A stretch of DNA of 7,519 nt. Source: Verrucomicrobiota bacterium. Its GTDB lineage: Bacteria; Verrucomicrobiota; Verrucomicrobiia; Opitutales; Seribacteraceae. Below, piece by piece: positions 1 to 6,063 of the stretch. The translations under genes and the position numbers were made by a program. The notes beneath the pieces are model-generated. The model saw only the letters and a list, made by a program, of their open reading frames with translations. It was not told the origin of the DNA and did no database searches. The DNA lies in contig JAURNO010000141.1 in NCBI GenBank assembly GCA_030830145.1, positions 1 through 7,519 on the forward strand, read 5' to 3'. Within the stretch, counting starts at the first letter, position 1. Each line of letters opens with the position of its first letter.

Positions 1-111
1 CATAGTCGGCCAGTAGGCGATCTCGATAATCCTTGGCCAAGAACTACGCAGCAAGTAGATGTATCGGAGGAGCAAGGCGGAAATCCTGCCCATAGAGGAG
101 GTGATATTCAT
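1..111 (-). CDS. ABC-2 type transporter permease, N-terminal fragment
   Basis: This is the first 37 codons of a gene that runs off the left edge. Reading leftward from the ATG at 111-109, the frame stays open to base 1. The peptide starts MNITSSMGRISALLLRYIYL, continues LRSSWPRIIE and ends IAYWPTM. The pattern of a basic or hydrophobic start, 'ALLLR.YLLR.SWPR..E..YWP', matches from memory the cytoplasmic N-terminus of ABC-2 permeases that pair with the adjacent type of ATPase. The ATG overlaps the TGA of the ATPase gene as ATGA (111-108), and GGAGGA lies just upstream at about 123-118, so translational coupling is expected. It would form the membrane channel of the exporter. The substrate cannot be told. 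An in-frame ATG six codons later is a less likely start. The identification rests on a short fragment, but frame, overlap, ribosome site and partner all agree. Confidence 0.85.
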   Translation of the reverse strand, partial: MNITSSMGRISALLLRYIYLLRSSWPRIIEIAYWPTM

Positions 112-842
112 TCGCTTCCTCCTGACCTACTGACTTGAAGAAAGACTTCCTCAAGTGTTTTATGGTCATATTTATCCAAGAGCGACTGAGGGGTTCCGCG
201 CTCCACTAACTTGCCCTTGCGAAGAAGGATAACTTCATCACAGAGAAGTTCGACTTCCCTCATGTCATGACTGGCGAACAAAATAGTGGATCCGCTTTCC
301 TTCCGGTACGAATCGAGTAATTCTCGAATCCAAGAAGTCGTGTCGGGATCCAAGCTTGCTGTGGGTTCGTCCAAAAGCAGGAATTCAGGTCGGTTAATCA
401 TTGCTTTGGCAAGAGAAACCCTTGTTTTTTGACCGGAGGAAAGCTTGCGGAGCCTTCGGTCGATGAATGACTCCAGTCGCAATTCCTGTACGACTTCGTC
501 AATCCTCCCGGAAACCTTCTTGACCCCGTAAAGCCTTGCGTAAACCGAAAGATTCTCCCTCACCGTAAGCCTTTGAGGCAAGTCCACATATGGGGAGGAA
601 AAATTCATCCGGGAAAGTACCGAAAAGCGATTGGCGATAAAATCGTTTCCAAAAAGCTCAATCGTTCCCGAGGTTGGCTTAAGCAACCCCAATAGCATGG
701 ACAAAGTCGTCGTCTTGCCTGCTCCATTCCCGCCGAGCAAGGCGGTGATGGTCCCTTGCTTCAATTCCATGTTCAAACCATCCACGGCAAGGACTTTGGC
801 AAACCTCTTGGTCAGGTCATGAGTTCGAAGGACTACGGTCAT
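108..842 (-). CDS. ABC transporter ATP-binding protein (ABC-2 exporter class)
   Basis: This is a 244-residue ATPase that should power the membrane permease encoded immediately downstream. Visible motifs are Walker A GGNGAGKT at residues 37-44, the signature LSSGQ at 134-138, Walker B FLLLDEP at 154-160, the D-loop SLDP at 163-166 and the switch histidine H192 in SHD. The length is normal for a single-domain subunit. Two departures are visible: the second Walker A residue is Gly rather than the usual Pro, and the Q-loop region reads MNFSSPYVDLP (79-89) with Ser where a Gln is usual. I recall the same FSSPYVDLP pattern in a subgroup of ABC-2 ATPases, so this is probably a subfamily trait. The start ATG at 842 gives MTVVLRTHDLTKRF, a normal family N-terminus, but no clear Shine-Dalgarno precedes it. 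The acyltransferase gene ends 72 bp upstream. The substrate is unknown; lipid, polysaccharide or drug export are all possible. Confidence 0.93.
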   Translation of the reverse strand: MTVVLRTHDLTKRFAKVLAVDGLNMELKQGTITALLGGNGAGKTTTLSMLLGLLKPTSGTIELFGNDFIANRFSVLSRMNFSSPYVDLPQRLTVRENLSVYARLYGVKKVSGRIDEVVQELRLESFIDRRLRKLSSGQKTRVSLAKAMINRPEFLLLDEPTASLDPDTTSWIRELLDSYRKESGSTILFASHDMREVELLCDEVILLRKGKLVERGTPQSLLDKYDHKTLEEVFLQVSRSGGSE

Positions 843-914
843 AGGAAATTCGGAAGGAAATGCAGATATTGAGGGTCGGGCAAGATGAATCTAGGGATAA
901 ACCGAACAAAAGCT

Positions 915-1589
915 TCAGTCCTTGGTCATATCCAACAAAAGACGTTGAGCGAATTGAGTAGCCTCCTCGAGGTCCCTTTCTCCGAAAGCTTCTTCGAAAC
1001 CAACGTATTTGTACCTGGCAATGACTTTGGTGAAGGGGAAAGGCACGATAAAACGATCCCATGACTTAAGCCTGAGCGACCACCCGAACTCAAAGGACAG
1101 GAACAGAATCGGTTCTTTGGTCAAGCGGGCGACGAGAAGCGCTCCGGATTTCGCTTCATAGCATGGACCTCTCGATCCATCGGGCGTCACCCCGATGTCG
1201 TGCCCTTCGCGCATCACACGTACCAAGTCTCGGATGGCCTGCGTCCCCCGACGGTTTCTCGAACCCCGAACCGCCCGGATTCCCGCCCACCCATCAAAAG
1301 TTTCCAGCAAGGCACCGTCCTTGCTTGCACTGATCAACCCATAGCAAACCTTTTCCTTGCGGATACGGCGTTGCCACTCCCCTGCCAGAAACAGTCGGTT
1401 GTGCCATAACATGAGGATGCAAGGTCGTTTGCTCAAGCGATCCCTCCCCTCCTCCGTTGAATCGATACTCTCAATTCGGATGGAAGCGGTCCATAAACGG
1501 TAGAGGAGTCCAATCGGCCACAAAAAAAACCTTGCGACCCGTCCTTGCTTGTGGGGAACCTGCGCGGTCCCCTCTTCGGCATTTGACAT
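915..1589 (-). CDS. DUF374-type lysophospholipid acyltransferase family protein
   Basis: The 224-residue product is probably a membrane-associated acyltransferase acting on a lysophospholipid or lipid A-like acceptor at the inner membrane. A hydrophobic anchor (about residues 20-39) is followed by WHNR (62-65), SASKDG (87-92), RGSRNRRG (108-115) and TPDGSRGP (135-142). This order of blocks is the DUF374 branch of the LPLAT superfamily. The classical H(X4)D motif is not present in that form. H63 and D92 are the likely functional equivalents, by inference. The ATG at 1589 is preferred over an in-frame TTG one codon earlier (1592). It begins 6 bp after the stop of the outer-membrane protein gene, so the two are very likely co-transcribed. 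No strong ribosome site is visible, consistent with translational coupling. The exact acyl donor and acceptor are not known for this family. Confidence 0.85.
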   Translation of the reverse strand: MSNAEEGTAQVPHKQGRVARFFLWPIGLLYRLWTASIRIESIDSTEEGRDRLSKRPCILMLWHNRLFLAGEWQRRIRKEKVCYGLISASKDGALLETFDGWAGIRAVRGSRNRRGTQAIRDLVRVMREGHDIGVTPDGSRGPCYEAKSGALLVARLTKEPILFLSFEFGWSLRLKSWDRFIVPFPFTKVIARYKYVGFEEAFGERDLEEATQFAQRLLLDMTKD

Positions 1590-1595
1590 CAAGGA

Positions 1596-2603
1596 TTAGA
1601 ACTCAAAACCCAGACCCAATTCAGCCAAGTGAGCTGGAACCTCATCTTCATGGAAGTACCTGTACCCGAGACGAAGAGCGATCAGGTCGGAGAAATTGTA
1701 GGCCAAGCCAATTGTTCCGGTGGCAAAAAAACCATCATCGGTTCGCTTCGAGGGGTCCTGAATAGATGAACGATAATAGCCCAACCCCAATCCCACAAAA
1801 CCGTCCAGGGAGCCTACCAAAGCAAAGTCATAACCTAAGTCCAGATAAGCGGCAAAAGTCTTGCTCTCCTGGGTGAGGGGTTTGTTTGTGTCGTACCTTG
1901 AACTTGGGTCAAAGTCGTTCCTCTTGAATAGGGTTCCCAAGCCAATTCGAAAGCCCTCTTTTTTAACCCCACCGGCTAGCGAGAGAGAAAGGCCCGCGTC
2001 GTATTTCCTGTGGAAGTCAACCCCTTCATGAGTTTTGAAAGGAATGGCAACCCCAGGGGTGAGAATCAAGTACCCTCCCAACCCCCCGGAACCGGAGCGT
2101 GACGGAGTGAAAGTGCTGACGGTTTGGTCATCCTTCTTGAATTCACCGGGTGAGTTCACGTTGAAAGCCAATTGATCGGGTCCTGCCGGAATGGGAGGTT
2201 CGATCGACCGTGGAGCACGGGAATAAGCTTCCGGGGCAAGGGGGGCGACGCTCCCCGAAGTCGAGTTTCCTTCGAAACGGTTGGATCGCGTGGGCCTGCT
2301 TGGTTGGTTCGTTACGTCGAAAGGCGTCTGGAAAGAGGGGTCGGCCGACAAACCGTAGAATATCTGGTCGAATCTTTTCTGTAGATTGTGAAGCTTTTCG
2401 GAGTAGTTGTTGAGCTCCCCCTTCATTCCGTGAATCCTTCTTTGATGGAAGTATGTCTTGTCATCCAAGTTCTCGTAATAACTGATAACAGGCTTTTCCT
2501 TCTCGAAGAAGTCGTCGCCTTGAGCGTGTGCGTTGGGGACCCCGAATAGGATAAATGGGAGAATGTGCAGATAAGTTGGTATTCTGTTCATAATTGATAT
2601 CAT
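1596..2603 (-). CDS. Outer-membrane beta-barrel protein with N-terminal helical segment
   Basis: A 335-residue exported protein. Residues 5-27 form a signal peptide (MNRIP, hydrophobic ILPFILFG, then AHA before QGDD), with likely cleavage after A27. Residues about 50-83 are charged and heptad-like (a short coiled coil is possible). Residues about 86-175 are rich in Pro, Ser and Arg and look unstructured. Residues about 176-335 alternate polar and hydrophobic residues with many Gly and aromatics (GGYLILTPGV, YLDLGYDF, GLGLGYYRS, LRLGYRYF), typical of an outer-membrane barrel of roughly eight strands. The chain ends in GLGFEF, with the terminal Phe expected of a BAM substrate. AGG about 8-10 bases before ATG 2603 supports this start; ATG 2591 would give the same mature protein. 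The next gene starts 6 bp after its stop. I do not recognise a named family. A structural or small-molecule role at the outer membrane is inference. Confidence 0.82.
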   Translation of the reverse strand: MISIMNRIPTYLHILPFILFGVPNAHAQGDDFFEKEKPVISYYENLDDKTYFHQRRIHGMKGELNNYSEKLHNLQKRFDQIFYGLSADPSFQTPFDVTNQPSRPTRSNRFEGNSTSGSVAPLAPEAYSRAPRSIEPPIPAGPDQLAFNVNSPGEFKKDDQTVSTFTPSRSGSGGLGGYLILTPGVAIPFKTHEGVDFHRKYDAGLSLSLAGGVKKEGFRIGLGTLFKRNDFDPSSRYDTNKPLTQESKTFAAYLDLGYDFALVGSLDGFVGLGLGYYRSSIQDPSKRTDDGFFATGTIGLAYNFSDLIALRLGYRYFHEDEVPAHLAELGLGFEF

Positions 2604-2660
2604 CTGCCTGCCTATGGAAAAACTATGACGCGGTTAAGCAACCCAAAAGAGCGATAAATT

Positions 2661-3062
2661 TCAACTTGCTCTATTTTTCTCCGCCCGGCGAAGGGCTTTG
2701 GTAAAGTAAGCGAACAGAACATGAAAGAGAACAAAATAAAGACCATTCACAACGAAACCACCCACGAATGCGACTCGGAGTCCGTCCTCTTGGCGTGCCG
2801 CCAACCTGTAGGCCGTGAGGTTTCTGCGCTTTGCTTCGTCGGCGGTCATCGGAATACGGGCGTCGTAAAGTTCGGGCCTTAAGTCTTCGATGGCTTTAGG
2901 CAAAACAGGTTCGACACCTTTGATAATGTCCCAGTAAGGGCGTTTTGCCATTCCCTTGATTGGTCCATATTGGATTTCATGATAAAAAGTAAGCTGAATA
3001 ATACATGCTGTGACAATGAGCACACATTGGGATACGAGCCACATTTTAGTCCTGAACTTCAT
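2661..3062 (-). CDS. Small membrane protein of unknown function, two predicted helices
   Basis: I do not recognise this 133-residue protein. The visible plan is a first hydrophobic segment (about residues 7-26, MWLVSQCVLIVTACIIQLTF), a soluble loop (about 28-95), and a second hydrophobic segment (about 97-120, AFVGGFVVNGLYFVLFHVLF) followed by a basic tail (KALRRAEKNR). The loop is Pro-rich and charged and contains YWDIIKG and PELYDARIPMTADEAKRRN. With both ends basic, both termini are probably cytoplasmic and the loop periplasmic. The start ATG at 3062 has AGAGA about 7-11 bases upstream and gives a clean N-terminus. A TTG at 3122 would add 20 residues with no hydrophobic or conserved feature and is less likely. 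It is the first gene of the leftward cluster, 57 bp upstream of the outer-membrane protein gene and divergent from the amidase gene. Confidence 0.7.
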   Translation of the reverse strand: MKFRTKMWLVSQCVLIVTACIIQLTFYHEIQYGPIKGMAKRPYWDIIKGVEPVLPKAIEDLRPELYDARIPMTADEAKRRNLTAYRLAARQEDGLRVAFVGGFVVNGLYFVLFHVLFAYFTKALRRAEKNRAS

Positions 3063-3181
3063 AAGATCTCTTTTTGCGCGAAAGCCAAGCAATGGCAAAG
3101 CCCAATGATTCGAAAAAATCAATTCTCGACAACTTCATTGTTGCCATGAGCAAAGCTTTTAAAAATAACCGAAAGCGGTAG
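3063..3181. promoter_or_regulatory. Divergent intergenic region between membrane protein and LysM amidase genes
   Basis: This 119-bp AT-rich gap must carry the start signals for the leftward membrane-protein cluster and the rightward amidase gene. On the plus strand, TTGCCA (3141-3146) followed 16 bp later by AAATAA (3163-3168) is a weak sigma-70-like pair, which would leave only a very short leader before ATG 3182. No convincing pair is seen on the minus strand. A 33-codon minus-strand frame (3147-3046) crosses the region and is listed as a finding, not as a gene. Confidence 0.4.
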
Positions 3182-4054
3182 ATGAGGATTTTATTTCTGT
3201 TTTCACTCGCTTTGGCGATTGCTCCCTTGCTGTGGGGAGAAGTGACCCACGTCGTTCAAAAAAACGAAACACTCGGTGGGATTGCTCGTAAGTACGGGGT
3301 CTCCACCGCCGCCCTTCAATCCTTCAATGGAATATCAAATGCCAACCTTCTTTTTGCAGGAAAAAAGCTCAAGATTCCTTCCTCCACGACCAAGAACATA
3401 GATTATGTCATCAAAACAGGTGATAGTCTGGGTGGGATAGCGTCACGATTCGGGGTCAAGACATCCGACATCATCGAGGTCAATGGCATCAAGCAACCCA
3501 ACTTGATCAAGGTGGGGCAAAAAATCACGATTCCATTAGGAGGAACCAAGAAAACTCAGGTAACTCCATTGCTCCCGGCATCCGTCCTCAAGACCCTGAA
3601 ATCGATCAACAATTCTTCCCGGTGGAAAAAAATCGTGATTCATCATTCCGCAACTCCGGTCGATGACGCCATGAACATGCATCAAGTTCATAAAAAAAGG
3701 GGCATGAAAAACGGATTGGCCTACCACTTTGTAATTTCAAACGGTTCGCGCAAGGCAACGGACGGAGAGATTCACATCGGGAGTCGCTGGAAAGGGCAAC
3801 TGGACGGCGGTCACATGAAGCAATTGTCTTTGAACAAGACGAGTATCGGCATCTGCTTAATCGGTAATTTCGAACTCAGGCGACCCACTTCCAAGCAACT
3901 CAAGAGTCTGGAGGGTTTGTGCAAGCATCTTATGAAAAACTGTCGGATCTCTCATTCGAGCGTAACGACTCATAAACTTCTCCACCCCAACCACACCAAG
4001 TGCCCGGGAAAGTATTTCTCACTCCCTTCCCTCATCAAGAAAATCAAGTCCTGA
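3182..4054 (+). CDS. Secreted N-acetylmuramoyl-L-alanine amidase with two LysM repeats
   Basis: A 290-residue peptidoglycan hydrolase expected to cleave the amide bond between MurNAc and L-Ala in the periplasm. Residues 1-20 are a signal peptide (MRILFLFSLALAIAPLLWGE). Two LysM carbohydrate-binding repeats follow at about 22-66 (HVVQKNETLGGIARKYGV to KKLKIP) and 74-118 (YVIKTGDSLGGIASRFGV to QKITIP). After a linker, residues about 147-288 form an Amidase_2/PGRP-like domain. Likely zinc ligands by comparison with T7 lysozyme are H154 (first His of IHHSAT), H264 (TTHKLLHP) and C274 (TKCPG); Y181 in YHF matches the catalytic Tyr position. Two other His (H268, H271) sit in the last loop. The length and order are normal and the gene appears intact. 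It stands alone, ends 9 bp before the convergent reductase gene and has only a weak ribosome site. Roles in daughter-cell separation or wall turnover are inference. Confidence 0.93.
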   Translation: MRILFLFSLALAIAPLLWGEVTHVVQKNETLGGIARKYGVSTAALQSFNGISNANLLFAGKKLKIPSSTTKNIDYVIKTGDSLGGIASRFGVKTSDIIEVNGIKQPNLIKVGQKITIPLGGTKKTQVTPLLPASVLKTLKSINNSSRWKKIVIHHSATPVDDAMNMHQVHKKRGMKNGLAYHFVISNGSRKATDGEIHIGSRWKGQLDGGHMKQLSLNKTSIGICLIGNFELRRPTSKQLKSLEGLCKHLMKNCRISHSSVTTHKLLHPNHTKCPGKYFSLPSLIKKIKS

Positions 4055-4063
4055 GTTGAAATG

Positions 4064-5074
4064 CTATCCGGCGGAATCTTTTCGGCGAACGAGAAGAACC
4101 TTCCCCATTCTTGATTCTGCGTTCCTCGCAAGAGCCAAATCGAATTGATCCAACTCAAAAACCTTGTCAACGGGATGTCGGATCTCGGCAAGAGCCAAGG
4201 GTTGAAGCACCTCTTCGACGGCATTCCTCAAGCTGGCCGGACTTTGCTTTCTTTTCCATCTGTCCAACCAAAAACCGACAAAGCGGATGTCATCAAAAAT
4301 CAGGCTTCTGGTCGGAAAGCGAACGGAGGTTCCATCCATTGCCCCAAAAGTCACGTGCACTCCGCCCTCGCCCAAAGATCGCGCGATTCGCAATGCACTA
4401 CGGCCACCAACTGAGTTCAATCCAAGGACGCATCCCTTGCCCGCGGTCAACTCCTTGGCCTTCTCCGGGACGTCATCGTCGTCGATCCAGACTTCTTGAG
4501 CCCCGAAATCAATCATTTCCGATTTCCTTCCCTCGTTCCTGACCAAGCTAATCAAGGTTAGTCCCAATTTCTTGGCAAACTGAACAACGGATAGCCCAAC
4601 GGCCGAATTACCGGCATTTTGGATAATGAAATCGCCCTCGTTGAGGTATTCGAAATCATTGAGCAAGCGCCAGGCCGTCAGAGGGTTGATGATGGAGAGG
4701 GCCAACTGATCGAAGGGAACCAAAGCAGGCAGAAGGATCAAGTCATCCGCCTGCATCTTAACGTAATCCTGCCAGGCTCCCTGATCGTCCGGCATCGCAA
4801 CGGGACGCTGCAGGATTTTCTCGTCGACTCCCGAGCCAACTGAAACGACTTTCCCCACCCCTTCGCGCCCGCCAACCGCGGGCAACTGCCGCAAGCGACC
4901 ATAAGAACCATTGATCAAGCCAATGTCCGAGGGGTGGAGCGTAGCCGCCTGCATTTCCACTAGAACCTCACCTGCTCCAATGGCCGGAACCGGAACTTCC
5001 TCGAGTTTGAGAACCGCCTCCGGTTCCCCATGCTCGTGATATCGAACCGCCCGACTGAAAGAAGGAACACTCAC
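4064..5074 (-). CDS. Zinc-independent MDR reductase, MECR/ETR-like (2-enoyl thioester reductase)
   Basis: A cytoplasmic NAD(P)H-dependent medium-chain reductase of 336 residues. It resembles mitochondrial enoyl-thioester reductase (MECR/Etr1), which reduces trans-2-enoyl-ACP or enoyl-CoA. Shared blocks, recalled from human MECR, are HPSDIGLINGSYG with Y58 at the catalytic Tyr position, LPAVGGREGVGKV, QNAGNSAVG (152-160) in the nucleotide-binding fold, LVRNE (177-181), NSVGGRSA (220-227) and LIFDDIRFVGFWLDRW (258-273). There is only one Cys and no zinc lobe, so it is not an alcohol dehydrogenase. A start at ATG 5125 is possible, but it adds 17 residues lying inside the upstream hydrolase gene. 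GTG 5074 overlaps that gene's TGA as GTGA, has GGGGTGG about 9 bases upstream, and starts close to the family N-terminus (AVRYHEHGEP), so I prefer it. Quinone reductase activity is the main alternative. Confidence 0.88.
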   Translation of the reverse strand: MSVPSFSRAVRYHEHGEPEAVLKLEEVPVPAIGAGEVLVEMQAATLHPSDIGLINGSYGRLRQLPAVGGREGVGKVVSVGSGVDEKILQRPVAMPDDQGAWQDYVKMQADDLILLPALVPFDQLALSIINPLTAWRLLNDFEYLNEGDFIIQNAGNSAVGLSVVQFAKKLGLTLISLVRNEGRKSEMIDFGAQEVWIDDDDVPEKAKELTAGKGCVLGLNSVGGRSALRIARSLGEGGVHVTFGAMDGTSVRFPTRSLIFDDIRFVGFWLDRWKRKQSPASLRNAVEEVLQPLALAEIRHPVDKVFELDQFDLALARNAESRMGKVLLVRRKDSAG

Positions 5075-5961
5075 TTTTTCAACCACCCCATGGAGCCCAT
5101 CCAGGATTCTGCTCTCGAGGGCCAACTGGAAACCGGATGATCGGATGGCCTCATTCCGTACCCGTGACCGCCAAAAGGATAAACATGGAGCTCATTTCCC
5201 TCCACTCCCAGTTTTTCAAGCTCGAGATACATGAGAACACTACCCTCCGCAGGTACCCCGTCATCTCCCGTATGAGCAAAGAAGCAAGGAGGTGTGTCCT
5301 TCGACACCTTGATCTCGGGTAAAAGTTTGTCCCGTTTTTTTCGGTCCACGAGATAGGCCGGGTAAATCAGAATTCCAAAATCAGGTCGGCAGGATGCCTG
5401 GTCCGCCTCGTCCACTTTTGGATAGGACCGGACCTGATGAGAGGTCAACGCCATTACGGAAAGGTTGCCTCCGGCGGAGAAACCAAGAATCCCCAAGCGG
5501 TTAGGGTCAACCTTCCATTTCTTGGCATTGTGGCGAATCAGTCCGATCGCCCGTTGAGCATCCTGCAAGGGGACCTCGTGCTTGAGTCTGTTTTTTCGTC
5601 GAGGGACACGGTACTTAAGAAGAAATCCGGTTACGCCCAATGAATTGAGCCACTCGCAAATGGCCGAGCCCTCGTGCTCGTACGCGAGAATATTGTATCC
5701 ACCACCCGGGCACACAAGAATGCTCGTTCCGTTGGCACTTTCAGGGTTTGCGGGAAAGATCGTCAAACTGGGTTTGGAAACGTTGGAGATCCGTAGGATA
5801 CCTCCCCTGGTTTCACCCGCCTCCTCAGCAACCTCACCGGGCACCTCTCCGGGCACCTTGTCGGGCCAAAGGAATAGCGTTTCGCTCTGAGCATTGACTC
5901 CGACATGAGTAAGAAAACAAAGCAACGAGAAGACGAACGGATAAAATCGTGAAATTTTCAT
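5071..5961 (-). CDS. Secreted alpha/beta-hydrolase, BD-FAE/acetylxylan-esterase-like
   Basis: A 296-residue exported esterase-like enzyme. The start ATG at 5961 is preceded by AGGAAAGG and begins a signal peptide (MKISRFYPFVFSLLCFLTHV, likely cleaved after VNA, residue 24). An in-frame TTG at 6000 would only extend it. The oxyanion block CPGGGYNILAYEHEG is at about 84-98. The nucleophile elbow GFSAGG places Ser162, the acid is in HTGDDGVP (D233 or D234), and the catalytic His266 is in GGHGYGM. Order and length fit the alpha/beta-hydrolase group common beside glycan-degradation genes in Verrucomicrobiota and Planctomycetota, where members deacetylate plant or algal polysaccharides or cleave feruloyl esters. 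The actual substrate is not shown. Near the mature N-terminus the motif VPGE occurs twice in a row, followed by VAEE. The downstream reductase gene overlaps its stop by 4 bp, so the two are translationally coupled despite different cellular locations. Confidence 0.88.
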   Translation of the reverse strand: MKISRFYPFVFSLLCFLTHVGVNAQSETLFLWPDKVPGEVPGEVAEEAGETRGGILRISNVSKPSLTIFPANPESANGTSILVCPGGGYNILAYEHEGSAICEWLNSLGVTGFLLKYRVPRRKNRLKHEVPLQDAQRAIGLIRHNAKKWKVDPNRLGILGFSAGGNLSVMALTSHQVRSYPKVDEADQASCRPDFGILIYPAYLVDRKKRDKLLPEIKVSKDTPPCFFAHTGDDGVPAEGSVLMYLELEKLGVEGNELHVYPFGGHGYGMRPSDHPVSSWPSRAESWMGSMGWLKK

Positions 5962-6063
5962 GACCGCACCTTTCCTCAGGAACGGATGCTTGAAAAGCAA
6001 AAAGATCTTTGTGGAAGTTTTTTTACTTTCCGAAACGAGGAATAACCTTCAAAAACAATTGCT
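5962..6063. promoter_or_regulatory. Divergent intergenic region between hydrolase and HEAT-like protein genes
   Basis: These 102 bp separate two divergent genes and should contain promoters for both. I see no confident -35/-10 pair on either strand. It holds the AGGAAAGG ribosome site of the hydrolase gene, a 10-bp perfect palindrome at 6001-6010 and T/A tracts around 6018-6024. GAGGAATAA (6037-6045) is purine-rich but too far from ATG 6064 to act as its ribosome site, so that gene appears to lack a Shine-Dalgarno. Confidence 0.4.
6001..6010. repeat. 10-bp perfect palindrome AAAGATCTTT
   Basis: AAAGATCTTT equals its own reverse complement and lies near the middle of the divergent gap, about 40 bp from one start and 54 bp from the other. 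The position would suit a dimeric regulator controlling both sides, but a palindrome of this length in AT-rich DNA can arise by chance, and no regulator gene is in view. Confidence 0.3.

Noticed and set aside
1200..1765. Plus-strand open frames opposite the acyltransferase and barrel genes
   Set aside because: Their translations are low-complexity antisense shadows rich in Arg, Pro and Ser with no motif, lying inside well-supported minus-strand genes.
2640..2680. Possible terminator after the small membrane protein gene: AGAGC and GCTCT arms followed by TTTT on the minus strand
   Set aside because: The stem is only five base pairs with a 15-base loop and short T run, too weak to call. The genes on both sides may be one transcript.
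4050..4070. Bidirectional terminator between the convergent amidase and reductase genes
   Set aside because: Only 9 bp separate the stops and I found no stable inverted repeat followed by a T run on either strand.
4064..4900. Several plus-strand open frames opposite the reductase gene
   Set aside because: They are antisense to a strongly recognisable MDR protein and have no recognisable domains or ribosome sites.
5840..5875. Repeated GGGCACCT/CCGGGCA units in the hydrolase gene, encoding consecutive VPGE motifs
   Set aside because: Two short copies and a degenerate third at the mature N-terminus look like a small local duplication in a loop, with no sign of a mobile or regulatory repeat.
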